Below are positions 1 through 9,329 of a stretch of DNA of 64,000 nt, piece by piece (position 1 is the first letter of the stretch; every line of letters starts with the position of its first letter). A program made the position numbers and the translations under genes. The stretch is from assembly GCA_005768755.1 (NCBI GenBank), contig VAFL01000004.1, forward strand, positions 124,001 through 188,000, given 5' to 3'. The notes beneath the pieces were generated by a model that ran no database searches, had not been told where the DNA came from, and saw nothing but the letters and a program-made list of their open reading frames with translations. This DNA comes from Paracoccus denitrificans. Its GTDB lineage: Bacteria; Pseudomonadota; Alphaproteobacteria; Rhodobacterales; Rhodobacteraceae.

Positions 1-324
1 CCGACGCGCGGCGTCGATATCGGCGCGATCGAGTTCATTCACAAGCGTATCGTGGAACTGCGTGATGCCGGCAAGGCGGTGCTGCTGGTCAGCGTCGAAC
101 TGGACGAGATCATGTCGCTGTCGGACCGCGTTCTGGTCATGTTCGACGGCATGATCATGGGCGAACGCGATCCGGAAATGACGACGGCAGGTGAACTGGG
201 CCTGCTGATGGCCGGTGTCACCGACACCGCGAATGCCAGCCCCTCACAGGGGATCACGCCTGCCCACAATCATCCGGCTGATCATCCGGAAGAACCCACG
301 GCGACACCGGAGGGCCGCGTATAA
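1..324 (+). CDS. Nucleoside/sugar ABC importer ATP-binding protein, C-terminal part (5' end outside window)
   Basis: The frame is open from base 1, so the start lies upstream. About 107 C-terminal residues are visible. They include the tail of a nucleotide-binding domain with the PTRGVDIGA segment and a VSVELDEIMSLSDRV stretch, typical of the second ATPase half of RbsA/YufO-type tandem ATPases. The end is a Pro/Thr-rich tail. The stop overlaps the permease start by one base (TAATG). Together with the two permeases and the purine nucleoside phosphorylase downstream, this suggests a BmpA-type purine nucleoside importer; the binding protein must lie outside the window. Confidence 0.9.
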   Translation, partial: PTRGVDIGAIEFIHKRIVELRDAGKAVLLVSVELDEIMSLSDRVLVMFDGMIMGERDPEMTTAGELGLLMAGVTDTANASPSQGITPAHNHPADHPEEPTATPEGRV

Positions 325-1439
325 TGGACAAGATGCCGAAATGGGCGGACGTGATCCTGACGCCGCTGATCTCTCTTTTCCTGGCCTTCGCGATTTCTGC
401 CTTGGTCGTTCTGGCCATCGGGGAAAGCCCGTGGGTCGCCCTGAAGACGATGGTGACCGGTGCACTTGGTTCCAGCTATGGCTGGGGGTTCACGCTGTAC
501 TATACCACCAACTTCATCTTTACCGGACTGGCCGTGTCGGTCGCCTATCATGCGGCGTTGTTCAATATCGGCGGCGAGGGGCAGGCGGCGTTGGGGGGCT
601 TGGGCGTGGCGATGGTCTGCCTGTTCATCCCCTGGCCACATTGGTCGCTTGCCCTGCTGGCGGCAATGGTGGGATCGGCGCTGTTCGGTGCCGCCTGGGC
701 GTTCATCCCCGCGATCCTGCAGGCAAAGCGCGGCAGTCACATCGTGATCACCACGATCATGTTCAACTTCATCGCTGCGGCCCTGCTGAACTGGGTGCTT
801 GTCAGCTGGCTTCGGCCGGTCGGAAGCATGGACCCGGCATCTGCCAACTTCCCCGAATCCACCCACCTTCCCAGCCTTTCCGACCTGTTTGCGGGGCTGG
901 GCATCAGCTGGGGTGAATACACGCCTGCCAATGTCACCTTTTTCGTGGCGCTGCTGGCCTGCCTTGCCGTCTGGATGCTGATCTGGCGCACCCGGTTGGG
1001 ATATGAAATCCGGGCCTTCGGCAAATCCGAAAGCGCGGCGCGCTATGCCGGCATTTCACCGGTGCGGATAACAGTGATCACCATGCTGATCTCGGGTGGT
1101 CTTGCTGGCATGATGGCCACCAACAATGTCATGGGCGGTGCCGAACGTCTGATCCTGAACAATGTGGAAGGCGCGGGCTTCATCGGCATCGCAGTGGCCT
1201 TGATGGGGCGCAACCATCCGATCGGCGTGTTGCTTGCGGCGCTTCTGTTCGGCTTCCTTTATCAGGGCGGGGGCGAGCTTTCGCTCATGACCTCGATCCC
1301 GAGAGAGCTGATCATCGTGATCCAGGCGCTTGTCATTCTGTTCACCGGGTCGCTGGACAATATGGTCCGCATGCCTCTGGAGACGCTTTTCCTTTCGCGT
1401 CGCAAGGCGTCGTCCACTACCCCTGCCTCGCGGAGCTGA
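324..1439 (+). CDS. Nucleoside ABC transporter permease (NupP type)
   Basis: A 371-residue multi-pass membrane protein of the branched-chain / BPD_transp_2 permease family. The first hydrophobic helix starts near residue 13, and a GGEGQAALGG loop lies near residue 88. The Gly-rich loop and a length near 360 fit the larger permease of BmpA-type nucleoside importers. It is translationally coupled to the upstream ATPase (one-base overlap) and followed after 3 nt by the second permease. It should form the inner-membrane channel with that protein. The nucleoside substrate is inferred from the PNP gene in the same operon. Confidence 0.9.
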   Translation: MDKMPKWADVILTPLISLFLAFAISALVVLAIGESPWVALKTMVTGALGSSYGWGFTLYYTTNFIFTGLAVSVAYHAALFNIGGEGQAALGGLGVAMVCLFIPWPHWSLALLAAMVGSALFGAAWAFIPAILQAKRGSHIVITTIMFNFIAAALLNWVLVSWLRPVGSMDPASANFPESTHLPSLSDLFAGLGISWGEYTPANVTFFVALLACLAVWMLIWRTRLGYEIRAFGKSESAARYAGISPVRITVITMLISGGLAGMMATNNVMGGAERLILNNVEGAGFIGIAVALMGRNHPIGVLLAALLFGFLYQGGGELSLMTSIPRELIIVIQALVILFTGSLDNMVRMPLETLFLSRRKASSTTPASRS

Positions 1440-1442
1440 GAC

Positions 1443-2408
1443 ATGGATTTCAATACGATTATCCAGATCCTCGACAGCGCGCTGCGACTGATGACACCCT
1501 TGCTGCTGGCCTGCCTTGCGGGCCTTTATTCCGAGCGCGCCGGCGTCTTTGATATCGGCCTGGAAGGCAAGATGCTGATGGCGGCCTTCTCGGCGGCAAC
1601 GGTGTCGGCATTGACAGGCTCGGTCTGGCTTGGGTTGCTTGCTGGCGTGACCGGTTCGCTTGCCCTGTCACTTATCCATGGCCTGGCGGCAGTTACCTTC
1701 CGGGGCAACCAGCTGATTTCAGGCGTGGCGATAAACTTCCTGGCCTCTGGCATGACGGTTCTTCTTGGCCAGAAGATTTTCGGGCTGGGGGGGCGGACGC
1801 CCAATCTTAGCGGAGGCGCGCGCTTTTCCGAGATCACGCTGCCCTTCGCCGATCAGCTGGCCGACGTGCCGGTGCTTGGGCCCATCTATTCGGAACTGCT
1901 CTCGGGTCACACGATCCTGTTCTATATTGCGATCCTGAGTGTGCCGCTGACGTGGTGGCTGTTGTTTCGCACGCGCTTCGGGCTGCGCCTGCGCGCGGTG
2001 GGCGAAAACCCGGCCTCGGTCGATACGGCGGGCGTGTCGGTGACCGGGCTGCGCTACAGCGCGATTGCGATCTGTGGCATTCTGTGCGGGCTTGCGGGTG
2101 CCTATCTTGCGACAGGGCTTTCGGCGGGCTTCGTGAAGGAAATGACGGCGGGGCGCGGCTATATCGCGCTTGCCGCGCTGATCTTTGCCAAATGGCGACC
2201 CTGGGGGGCGCTGTTTGCGACCTTCCTGTTCGGGTTGTTCGAGGCCATTGCCAATCGCTATCCGAACTTGGACCTTGGGCCGATCACGATCCCGTCGATG
2301 TTCATGAATGCGCTCCCCTATATTCTGACCGTCATCATCCTGGCCGGCTTTGTCGGTCGCGCAATCCCGCCACGCGCGGGCGGAGAACCTTATGTCAAAG
2401 AGCGATGA
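1443..2408 (+). CDS. Nucleoside ABC transporter permease (NupQ type)
   Basis: A 321-residue hydrophobic protein and the shorter partner permease of the same family. It shows the typical EGKMLMAAF segment near residue 40, FRGNQLISGVAINFLA near residue 82 and ENPASVDTAG near residue 185, as in YufQ-like permeases. The gene starts 3 nt after the first permease and overlaps the likely start of the phosphorylase gene by 17 nt, so all four genes look like one operon. It is expected to pair with the upstream permease in the inner membrane. Confidence 0.9.
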   Translation: MDFNTIIQILDSALRLMTPLLLACLAGLYSERAGVFDIGLEGKMLMAAFSAATVSALTGSVWLGLLAGVTGSLALSLIHGLAAVTFRGNQLISGVAINFLASGMTVLLGQKIFGLGGRTPNLSGGARFSEITLPFADQLADVPVLGPIYSELLSGHTILFYIAILSVPLTWWLLFRTRFGLRLRAVGENPASVDTAGVSVTGLRYSAIAICGILCGLAGAYLATGLSAGFVKEMTAGRGYIALAALIFAKWRPWGALFATFLFGLFEAIANRYPNLDLGPITIPSMFMNALPYILTVIILAGFVGRAIPPRAGGEPYVKER

Positions 2409-3192
2409 ACTCGCCGAACGGATCCGCGCCAGTGCAGGCGATGCCGCACCTGAATACGGGCTGATCCTCGGCTCGGGGCTGGGCCATCTGTCCGCCTCGA
2501 TCGAGGAAGGGGTGGCGATACCCTATAGCGATCTGCCCGGCTTTCCACATGCCGGCGTTTCAGGTCATGCAGCCAAGCTTGTCGTCGGCGATCTTGAAGG
2601 CACGCGCGTCGCCGTCTTCGGTGGCCGCTCGCATTACTACGAATCCGGCAAGGCCGACGCGATGCGCCTGCCGTTGGAAACGCTGGCCGCCTTGGGCACG
2701 AAGAAGTTGATCCTGACCAATGCCGCGGGCGCCGTGAACGCCGATCTGGCGCCGGGTGGGCTGATGCTGCTGAACGATCACATCGCTTTCGCCGGGACCA
2801 ACCCCTTGATCGGTGAAGGGACGGATGCGCGTTTCGTGCCCATGACCGACGCGCATGACGCCGAAATGCGCGCCGGACTTCGCGCCGCAGCCGATGCCGA
2901 GGGCGTGGAGCTGCCAGAAGGTGTCTATGGATGGTTTTCCGGCCCCAGTTTCGAAACCCCTGCTGAAATACGGGCTGCGCGGGTTCTGGGCATGGATGCC
3001 GTTGGAATGTCGACCGTTCCGGAAATCATCCTTGCCCGCTTCTTGGGCCTGCGCTGCGCTGCGATTTCCGTCATTACCAATATGGGCGCAGGCATGTCGG
3101 ACGAGTCGATCAGCCATGACCACACCAAGCAGATGGCACCACTGGGTGCGGCGAAGCTGGAAAAAGTGTTGCGCCGCTTTCTGCGCGGCTGA
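2392..3192 (+). CDS. Purine nucleoside phosphorylase, trimeric (class II)
   Basis: A 266-residue enzyme that splits purine (deoxy)nucleosides with phosphate into base and (deoxy)ribose-1-phosphate. Trimeric PNP signatures are visible: GSGLGH near the N-terminus, GVSGH, GRSHYYE, TNAAGAVN, the GWFSGPSFETPAEIRA block, GMSTVPE, and an ITN motif whose Asn is the residue linked to 6-oxopurine preference. I chose the ATG at 2392 because the product then begins just before the conserved domain; an ATG at 2350 in the same frame would add a non-conserved leader. It overlaps the permease gene by 17 nt, so import and phosphorolysis of nucleosides are coupled. Confidence 0.92.
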   Translation: MSKSDELAERIRASAGDAAPEYGLILGSGLGHLSASIEEGVAIPYSDLPGFPHAGVSGHAAKLVVGDLEGTRVAVFGGRSHYYESGKADAMRLPLETLAALGTKKLILTNAAGAVNADLAPGGLMLLNDHIAFAGTNPLIGEGTDARFVPMTDAHDAEMRAGLRAAADAEGVELPEGVYGWFSGPSFETPAEIRAARVLGMDAVGMSTVPEIILARFLGLRCAAISVITNMGAGMSDESISHDHTKQMAPLGAAKLEKVLRRFLRG

Positions 3193-3441
3193 GTCTGCGA
3201 TCAGCGTAGCCGGCCGCGCGACGCCTTTGATCCGTCGTTTCTGCGACGGAATGTCGCGGCTCCTTGACATCGGTCAGGGCGAAAACGCAACACATGCGGC
3301 CATTTGCCGGAAACAGATAACTCGGCCCCGCTGGACTGGCGGGAATTTGATCGGTAGAGATGCCGTTGTCTAGGCTGCGATTCAGGTGGCCCAATAAAAC
3401 ATAGCCGGTCCGCCTTGGCGGGCCTGAATCGGAGAAAAGCC
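3193..3441. other. Intergenic region upstream of petA
   Basis: About 250 nt without a convincing gene. A TTGACA hexamer lies at 3264-3269, with a poor -10 (GCAACA) 17 nt later, so it is only a candidate petABC promoter. I see no clear terminator hairpin after the phosphorylase gene. Confidence 0.35.
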
Positions 3442-4002
3442 GTGACCCACGCTGAAGAACACGAAGGCACGCGGAGGGACTTCCTCTTCTACGCCACCGC
3501 AGGTGCAGGGGCGATCGCGACGGGCGCTGCTGCCTGGCCCCTGATCAACCAGATGAACCCCTCGGCCGATGTGCAGGCATTGTCCTCTATCATGGTCGAT
3601 ATCAGCGGGATCGACACCGGCACCCAGCTGACGGTCAAATGGCTGGGCAAGCCCGTGTTCATCCGCCGCAGAACGCCCGAGGAAATCGAGGCAGGCCGCG
3701 CAGTCGAAGTTGGCGAATTGATCGACCAGGGCGCCGAGAACCAGAACCGCCCCGGCGAAACCGCGACAGATGAAAACCGCACGTTGGACGAGGCCGGTGA
3801 ATGGCTGGTCATGATCGGCGTTTGCACGCATCTGGGCTGTGTGCCGATTGGCGATGGCGCCGGCGATTTCGGAGGGTGGTTCTGCCCCTGCCACGGGTCG
3901 CACTACGACACGGCTGGTCGGATCCGTCGTGGTCCGGCACCGCGCAATCTTGAAGTCCCTGTTGCGTCCTTTGTCGACGACGCGACGCTGCAGCTCGGCT
4001 GA
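3442..4002 (+). CDS. petA: Ubiquinol-cytochrome c reductase Rieske iron-sulfur subunit
   Basis: A 186-residue Rieske protein of cytochrome bc1 that carries electrons from ubiquinol to cytochrome c1. The N-terminus has a TRRDFL twin-arginine signal and a single membrane anchor (about residues 13-35), then the soluble [2Fe-2S] domain. Cluster ligands are Cys128 and His130 in CTHLGC and Cys148 and His151 in CPCHGSHY; the disulfide cysteines are Cys133 and Cys150. I chose GTG at 3442, preceded by GGAGAAAAG, because the product then starts like other Rhodobacteraceae Rieske proteins. It is the first gene of petABC (fbcFBC). Confidence 0.97.
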   Translation: MTHAEEHEGTRRDFLFYATAGAGAIATGAAAWPLINQMNPSADVQALSSIMVDISGIDTGTQLTVKWLGKPVFIRRRTPEEIEAGRAVEVGELIDQGAENQNRPGETATDENRTLDEAGEWLVMIGVCTHLGCVPIGDGAGDFGGWFCPCHGSHYDTAGRIRRGPAPRNLEVPVASFVDDATLQLG

Positions 4003-4012
4003 GGAGGCGCAC

Positions 4013-5335
4013 ATGGCCGGAATTCCGCACGATCATTATGAACCGAAGACCGCGGGTGAGCGCTGGCTTCACCGCCGTCTGCCGATTGTCAGCATCCTTT
4101 ACGACACGCTGATGATTCCGACGCCGAAAAACCTGAACTGGTGGTGGATCTGGGGCATCGTCCTGGCCTTCTGCCTGGCGCTGCAAATCGTTACGGGCAT
4201 CGTCCTGGCAATGCATTACACGCCGCATGTCGACCTGGCTTTCCGCAGCGTCGAACATATCATGCGTGACGTGAATGGCGGCTACATGCTGCGTTACCTG
4301 CATGCCAACGGCGCTTCGCTGTTCTTCTTTGCCGTATACATCCATATCTTCCGCGGCCTGTTCTATGGCAGCTACAAGGCACCGCGCGAGGTCACCTGGA
4401 TCGTCGGTATGCTGATCTACCTGTGCATGATGGGAACCGCCTTCATGGGCTATGTGCTGCCCTGGGGTCAGATGTCCTTCTGGGGCGCCACCGTCATCAC
4501 CGGTCTGTTCGGTGCAATCCCCGGCATCGGGCCAAGCATCCAGGAATGGCTGCTGGGCGGACCGGCGGTCGATAATGCGACACTGAACCGCTTTTTCTCG
4601 CTGCACTACCTGCTGCCTTTCGTGATCGCGGCGCTTGTTGTCGTTCACATCTGGGCGTTCCACACCACCGGGAACAACAACCCGACCGGGATCGAGGTTC
4701 GCCGCGGTTCGAAAGAGGAGGCCCAGAAGGACACGCTGCCGTTCTGGCCCTATTTCGTGATCAAGGACCTGTTCGCGCTTGTGCTGGTGCTGGTGGTGTT
4801 CTTCGCCGTCGTCGGGTTCATGCCGAACTTCCTTGGCCACCCGGACAACTACGTAGAAGCGAACCCGCTGGCGACGCCGGCGCATATCGTGCCGGAATGG
4901 TATTTCCTGCCCTTCTACGCGATCCTGCGCGCCTTCGACTCCGAGGTCTGGCTGGTTCAACTGGTCAACTGGGCGTCGTTTGGTATCATTGATGCGAAGT
5001 TCTTCGGCGTGCTGGCGATGTTCGGGGCCATTCTGGTCATGGCGCTTGTGCCATGGCTGGACACCAGCCGCGTGCGCTCGGGCCGGTTCCGTCCGCTGTT
5101 CAAATGGTGGTACTGGCTGCTCTGCATCGATTTTGTCGTGCTGATGTGGGCAGGTGCCATGCCGGCCGAAGGTATCTATCCCTATATCGCGCTGGCGGGT
5201 GCGGCCTATTGGTTCGCCTATTTCCTGGTCATCCTGCCGCTGCTTGGCCTGATCGAGAAGCCTGATGCGATGCCCGCGACGATCGAAGAAGATTTCGATG
5301 CGCATTATGGCAAACACACCCATCCTGCCGAGTAA
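4013..5335 (+). CDS. petB: Cytochrome b of the bc1 complex
   Basis: A 440-residue integral membrane subunit that holds hemes bL and bH and the Qo and Qi sites. The four heme-ligand histidines fall at 97, 111, 198 and 212, the classical positions and spacing. The Qo-site PEW motif is present (VPEWYFLPFYA). The ATG at 4013 follows GAGGAG and lies 10 nt after petA. The frame is also open upstream inside petA, but that part is a shadow. Transcription continues into petC 12 nt later. Confidence 0.97.
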   Translation: MAGIPHDHYEPKTAGERWLHRRLPIVSILYDTLMIPTPKNLNWWWIWGIVLAFCLALQIVTGIVLAMHYTPHVDLAFRSVEHIMRDVNGGYMLRYLHANGASLFFFAVYIHIFRGLFYGSYKAPREVTWIVGMLIYLCMMGTAFMGYVLPWGQMSFWGATVITGLFGAIPGIGPSIQEWLLGGPAVDNATLNRFFSLHYLLPFVIAALVVVHIWAFHTTGNNNPTGIEVRRGSKEEAQKDTLPFWPYFVIKDLFALVLVLVVFFAVVGFMPNFLGHPDNYVEANPLATPAHIVPEWYFLPFYAILRAFDSEVWLVQLVNWASFGIIDAKFFGVLAMFGAILVMALVPWLDTSRVRSGRFRPLFKWWYWLLCIDFVVLMWAGAMPAEGIYPYIALAGAAYWFAYFLVILPLLGLIEKPDAMPATIEEDFDAHYGKHTHPAE

Positions 5336-5347
5336 GGAGAGGCAAGC

Positions 5348-6865
5348 ATGACCCTGAGAACCAAGACCCTCACGGCCGTAGCCGCGCTGACCCTGGGCGC
5401 GGCGGCCTGGGCCCAGGATGCGACGGTCGTCGTTCCTGTGCCCGACAACATCACCCCGGCGCAGGCTGCCGATGCCGTCGCGGATGCGGCCAGCGACGCC
5501 GCCGAAGCCGTCAGCCAATCCGCTGGCGAGGCTGCGGGCGAAGCTGCCGATGCGGCTGCAGATGCAGCGGCAGAAGCTGCGTCAACGGTGGAAGCCACGC
5601 CGGCGGAAACGCCGGCGTCAACTGAGGCTGAGCAAGAGGCAGCCGCACCGGCGGAAACCCCTGCAACAACCGAGGCTGCGCCGGCGGAAGCCGCGCCAAC
5701 CACGACCGAAGCGGCAGATGCGACTGCGGATGCAGCGGCGGATTCGGCGGAAGCAGCGGGCGAAACCGCCAGTGAAACTGTTGCGGCGGAAGATGCGGCG
5801 ACGGAAGAAGCGGCGGCTGCGGAAGAAACCGCGCCCGCCGAAGAAGCAGCTCCGGCCGAAGACGCTGCGGCTGCAGATGCCGAGGAAACGGCCAGCGACG
5901 CAGAGATGTCCGAGCAGGGTGCAGAGACGACTGAGGCCGCGACCGAGGCTGAAACCGCCGAGACCGAGGCTGCGGCCGAGGAAACCCCGGCAGAGGAAAC
6001 TGCCGAGACAGTGGAAGGCGAAGCTGCCGTTGAAGAAGGCGCGGCCGATGAAGCCGCCGCCACCGAGGAGGTTGCCGCCAGCGAAGCCGAAGAACATGCG
6101 GCGGAAGACGGGGCGCATGGTGAAGAAGCCGCTGCTGCCAGCCACGAGGCCGCACATATCGAAGACATCTCGTTCAGCTTCGAAGGGCCGTTCGGTAAAT
6201 ACGACCAACTGCAGCTGCAGCGCGGTTTGCAGGTCTATACGGAAGTCTGTTCTGCTTGCCACGGTCTGAAGCAGGTCGCGATCCGTACCCTGCATGACGA
6301 AGGCGGCCCCGGCCTGCCCGAGGATCAGGTCCGGGCCTACGCAGCCAGAATGGATATCACCGATCCCGAAACCGGCGAGGATCGTCCGCGCTTGCCGACC
6401 GACCACTTCCCCACCGTCGTGCAGGTTGCGGGAATAGGTCCCGACCTGTCGCTGATGGCCAAGGCGCGCGCTGGCTTCCATGGCCCCTACGGCACCGGCA
6501 TCAACCAGCTGGTCCGTGGCATCGGTGGCCCCGAATATATCCATGCAGTTCTGACTGGATATAACGGCGAGGAGATGGAGCAGGCGGGTTCCGTTCTCTA
6601 TCACAACTCTGCATTTGCCGGGAACTGGATCGGCATGCCGCCGCCGCTGTCAGACGATCTTGTCACCTATGAGGACGGTACACCGGCCACTGTTGACCAG
6701 ATGGCGCGGGACGTGTCGGCTTTCCTGATGTGGACGGCAGAACCGAAACTGATGGACCGCAAGCGTGTCGGATTTGTCGCGGTCATCTTCCTGGGTATCC
6801 TGGCCGCGCTGCTTTATCTGACCAACAAGCGCCTGTGGTGGAATGTGAAGCATCGCGAGCACTGA
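5348..6865 (+). CDS. petC: Cytochrome c1 with very long acidic Ala-rich insert
   Basis: A 505-residue heme c subunit of bc1. A signal peptide (about residues 1-22, ending AWAQ) is followed by an Ala/Glu/Thr/Pro-rich acidic segment to about residue 265, then the cytochrome c1 domain: CSACH at 301-305, a Met ligand candidate at 430 (GMPPPLSDD) and a C-terminal membrane anchor (about 473-495). Paracoccus denitrificans c1 is known for such an insert, in a protein of about 450 residues; this one is longer. The insert is highly acidic and may steer interaction with the membrane cytochrome c. Third gene of petABC, followed by a terminator. Confidence 0.96.
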   Translation: MTLRTKTLTAVAALTLGAAAWAQDATVVVPVPDNITPAQAADAVADAASDAAEAVSQSAGEAAGEAADAAADAAAEAASTVEATPAETPASTEAEQEAAAPAETPATTEAAPAEAAPTTTEAADATADAAADSAEAAGETASETVAAEDAATEEAAAAEETAPAEEAAPAEDAAAADAEETASDAEMSEQGAETTEAATEAETAETEAAAEETPAEETAETVEGEAAVEEGAADEAAATEEVAASEAEEHAAEDGAHGEEAAAASHEAAHIEDISFSFEGPFGKYDQLQLQRGLQVYTEVCSACHGLKQVAIRTLHDEGGPGLPEDQVRAYAARMDITDPETGEDRPRLPTDHFPTVVQVAGIGPDLSLMAKARAGFHGPYGTGINQLVRGIGGPEYIHAVLTGYNGEEMEQAGSVLYHNSAFAGNWIGMPPPLSDDLVTYEDGTPATVDQMARDVSAFLMWTAEPKLMDRKRVGFVAVIFLGILAALLYLTNKRLWWNVKHREH

Positions 6866-6886
6866 TTGCAGGCAGATCATCAAGAT

Positions 6887-6914
6887 AAAAGCGCGCCCAA
6901 CGGGGCGCGCTTTT
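6887..6914 (+). terminator. Rho-independent terminator after petC (possibly bidirectional)
   Basis: Inverted repeat AAAAGCGCGCCC, a short AAC loop, then the complementary arm ending in TTTT. It sits between the convergent ends of petC and the glutamate dehydrogenase gene. Because the arms are flanked by A and T runs, it could stop transcription from both sides. Confidence 0.85.
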
Positions 6915-6945
6915 CAATTTTCCTGATGCCTTCAAGGCAGGCGGA

Positions 6946-8373
6946 TCAAAGCCCCAGCGAGCCGTAGACATTGCTGATGCGGCGGATTGCCACCACATAG
7001 GCCGCCGTCCGCAGGTCATCGACGCGCTCATCGCCGAACCAGACTTCCTGCATTTTCATGTAACTCTCGCGCATCGTGTCATCGAGACCCGAGCGCACCA
7101 GCTCCAACTCGTCCGCGCCGTGCAGATAGGCGGATTTGAAACCTTCCGACAGCGTCCACTTCACGCCGGAATCGGCCGACAGGCGTTCGATTTCGGACAC
7201 CAGAAGGCGGTTGCGCGCTTCCTCGTGCCGGCGCTCCAGTCGGCCGAGGCTGATCTGGCTGAGGTTCTTGACCCATTCGAAATAGGACACCGTCACGCCG
7301 CCAGCATTGGCATACATGTCGGGAATGACAACGATCCCGCGTTGTTTCAGGATCTCGTCACCCGCGGCCGTGGTCGGCCCGTTCGCGGCCTCGATGATCA
7401 GCTTGGCCTTGATGTTGCCGGCGTTCTTGTCGGTAATCACGCTTTCGACGGCGGCGGGGATCAGGATGTCGCAGTCATCTTCCAGACCTTCAAGGCCTGC
7501 GGGGCGGAAGCTGGCGCCTGGGAAGTTTTCGACACCGCCGGTTTCCTTGATGTGATTTTTCAGCGCTTCGATATCCAGCCCGTCGGGATTATGGACGGTG
7601 CCGTTATATTCGACCACGGTGACGATCACGCAGCCATCTTCTTCCTGCAGGAACTTGGCGGCGTGATAACCCACGTTGCCCAGACCCTGCACCACGACGC
7701 GCTTGCCGGACAGCTCACCCTCGATCCCCGATCGCTTCAGGGCCTCGGGGTGGCGGAAGAACTCGCGGATAGCATATTGCACGCCGCGCCCCGTCGCCTC
7801 GACCCGGCCAAGGATGCCGCCGATTGTCACCGGCTTGCCGGTCACACATGCCTTGGCATTGATGTCGTCGGGGTGCAGGCGTTTATAGGCATCGGCCATC
7901 CAAGCCATTTCGCGTTCGCCCGTGCCCATATCCGGCGCAGGGACGTTCTGCGACGGAGAGATCAGCGAACGGCGCGATAGTTCATAGGTGAATCGGCGCG
8001 TAATCCGCTCAAGTTCGTCCTCGTCCCAATCGCGAGGGTTGATTCGCAACCCGCCCTTTGATCCGCCGAAAGGCACTTCGACAAGTGCACATTTATACGT
8101 CATCAGCGCGGCCAATGCCTCGACCTCGTCCTGATTGACGGACATCGCATAGCGGATCCCGCCCTTCACCGGCTCCATGTGTTCGGAATGGACCGAGCGA
8201 TAGCCGGTGAACGTATGGATAGCGCCGCGCAAACGCACCCCGAAGCGCACGGTATAGGTCGAATTGCAGACCCGGATCTTCTCCTCCAGTCCGGGCGGCA
8301 ATTTCATCAGCGATGCGGCATGGGTGAACATCCGATCGACAGAGTCGCGGAAAGAGGGATGCGCGTTCGACAT
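6946..8373 (-). CDS. gdhA: Glutamate dehydrogenase (Glu/Leu/Phe/Val family)
   Basis: A 475-residue enzyme interconverting glutamate and 2-oxoglutarate plus ammonia. The family signature VPFGGSKGG places the catalytic Lys near 106, with Lys70 (KGGIRY) and Lys94 as substrate ligands and Asp148 in PAPDMGTG. The Rossmann GLGNVG motif is at about 230-235. The length fits a hexameric GDH. Cofactor preference (NAD or NADP) cannot be decided from this. It stands alone, convergent with petABC and divergent from a TetR regulator across about 165 nt. Confidence 0.93.
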   Translation of the reverse strand: MSNAHPSFRDSVDRMFTHAASLMKLPPGLEEKIRVCNSTYTVRFGVRLRGAIHTFTGYRSVHSEHMEPVKGGIRYAMSVNQDEVEALAALMTYKCALVEVPFGGSKGGLRINPRDWDEDELERITRRFTYELSRRSLISPSQNVPAPDMGTGEREMAWMADAYKRLHPDDINAKACVTGKPVTIGGILGRVEATGRGVQYAIREFFRHPEALKRSGIEGELSGKRVVVQGLGNVGYHAAKFLQEEDGCVIVTVVEYNGTVHNPDGLDIEALKNHIKETGGVENFPGASFRPAGLEGLEDDCDILIPAAVESVITDKNAGNIKAKLIIEAANGPTTAAGDEILKQRGIVVIPDMYANAGGVTVSYFEWVKNLSQISLGRLERRHEEARNRLLVSEIERLSADSGVKWTLSEGFKSAYLHGADELELVRSGLDDTMRESYMKMQEVWFGDERVDDLRTAAYVVAIRRISNVYGSLGL

Positions 8374-8539
8374 GAAAGTTCTCCGTTTTGCCTAATTTCA
8401 GGGCAGAGCTTCTGCGCTATGGCGGAAAAGCGCAACGTATTTCACCAGCGGAACTCCGATCTTGTGGCCCGGGCCAAGTTGGGAATAACTGGCCCAGTCA
8501 GTTCTGCCACATTTTTGGCAAGTTTTACGGTTAAATTTT

Positions 8540-9181
8540 ATGGTTCATGAGGATCGATTCATTACACGCGGACGAAAGTTCGACCAGGTGCTGGAAGGCG
8601 CGCGGCGTGTCTTTATGCGGGATGGCTATTCGGGTGCCAGCGTTGACGACATCGCGCGCGAGGCAGCCGTGTCGAAGGCGACGCTGTACAATTACTTTCC
8701 CGACAAGCGGTTGATGTTCGACGCGGTCTTTCGCGACGAACTGGAACGCCAGCGTGTCGACGGGGTGTCGCTTGTGACGATGGACCTGCCGATCGACCAG
8801 GTTCTGCGTTTCACCGGCCATCTGATCGCGAACCACGCGGTATCGGAATTCGGCGCACGCACCTTGCGTCTGGCCATCGCCGAGGCAGAGCGGTTTCCGG
8901 CGCTGGCTGCGGAATATTACGCGATTGGCCCGGCGGCGCTGCAAAGTGCGCTGGAAACGCAGATGGTGCGCTGGCAGGAAAAGGGCATGCTGCGACCGGA
9001 CATCGCGGATTTGAACCTTGCAGCTGACAGCTTCGTCAACCTCAGCGCCGTCCGGCTTCGAGAGCGTGTCTTGCTGAAGGGGCGCAACTCTGTCGATGAC
9101 GGGATGATCCGCACGACAGTTGATCACGCAGTGGAAATGTTTCTGTCCCATTACGGGACCGATGCGGCACGTCGATCCTAG
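8540..9181 (+). CDS. TetR/AcrR family transcriptional regulator
   Basis: A 213-residue regulator. The N-terminal helix-turn-helix is clear (residues about 13-58, with VDDIAREAAVSKATLYNYFPDK), and a TetR_C-like helical domain follows. It is divergent from the glutamate dehydrogenase gene, so the shared 166-nt intergenic region (8374-8539) may hold its operator; I found no clear palindrome there. Target and ligand are unknown. Confidence 0.88.
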   Translation: MVHEDRFITRGRKFDQVLEGARRVFMRDGYSGASVDDIAREAAVSKATLYNYFPDKRLMFDAVFRDELERQRVDGVSLVTMDLPIDQVLRFTGHLIANHAVSEFGARTLRLAIAEAERFPALAAEYYAIGPAALQSALETQMVRWQEKGMLRPDIADLNLAADSFVNLSAVRLRERVLLKGRNSVDDGMIRTTVDHAVEMFLSHYGTDAARRS

Positions 9182-9329
9182 CGCGCTGATGACGATTTGA
9201 ACGCGCTTTTTCCGGGCCGGGCTTAACAGCGCGACGCCCTGCGCGTATAGGTTGTTACGAGGCCCGCCCCGTGAAGGCCCCGTCAAGGCGGGTCGAGGGG
9301 CGGGACAGGTGAAACCGCTTCAGGGACAG

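Noticed and set aside
3809..5518. A 569-codon open frame on the minus strand across cytochrome b
   Set aside because: It is antisense to petB, His/Gln/Arg-rich and without any family motif. It is a shadow of the high-GC coding strand.
5440..6140. Repetitive GCN/GAN codons in petC as possible tandem repeats or CRISPR-like array
   Set aside because: The repetition comes from Ala/Glu codons in a low-complexity protein segment. There are no regular repeat and spacer units.
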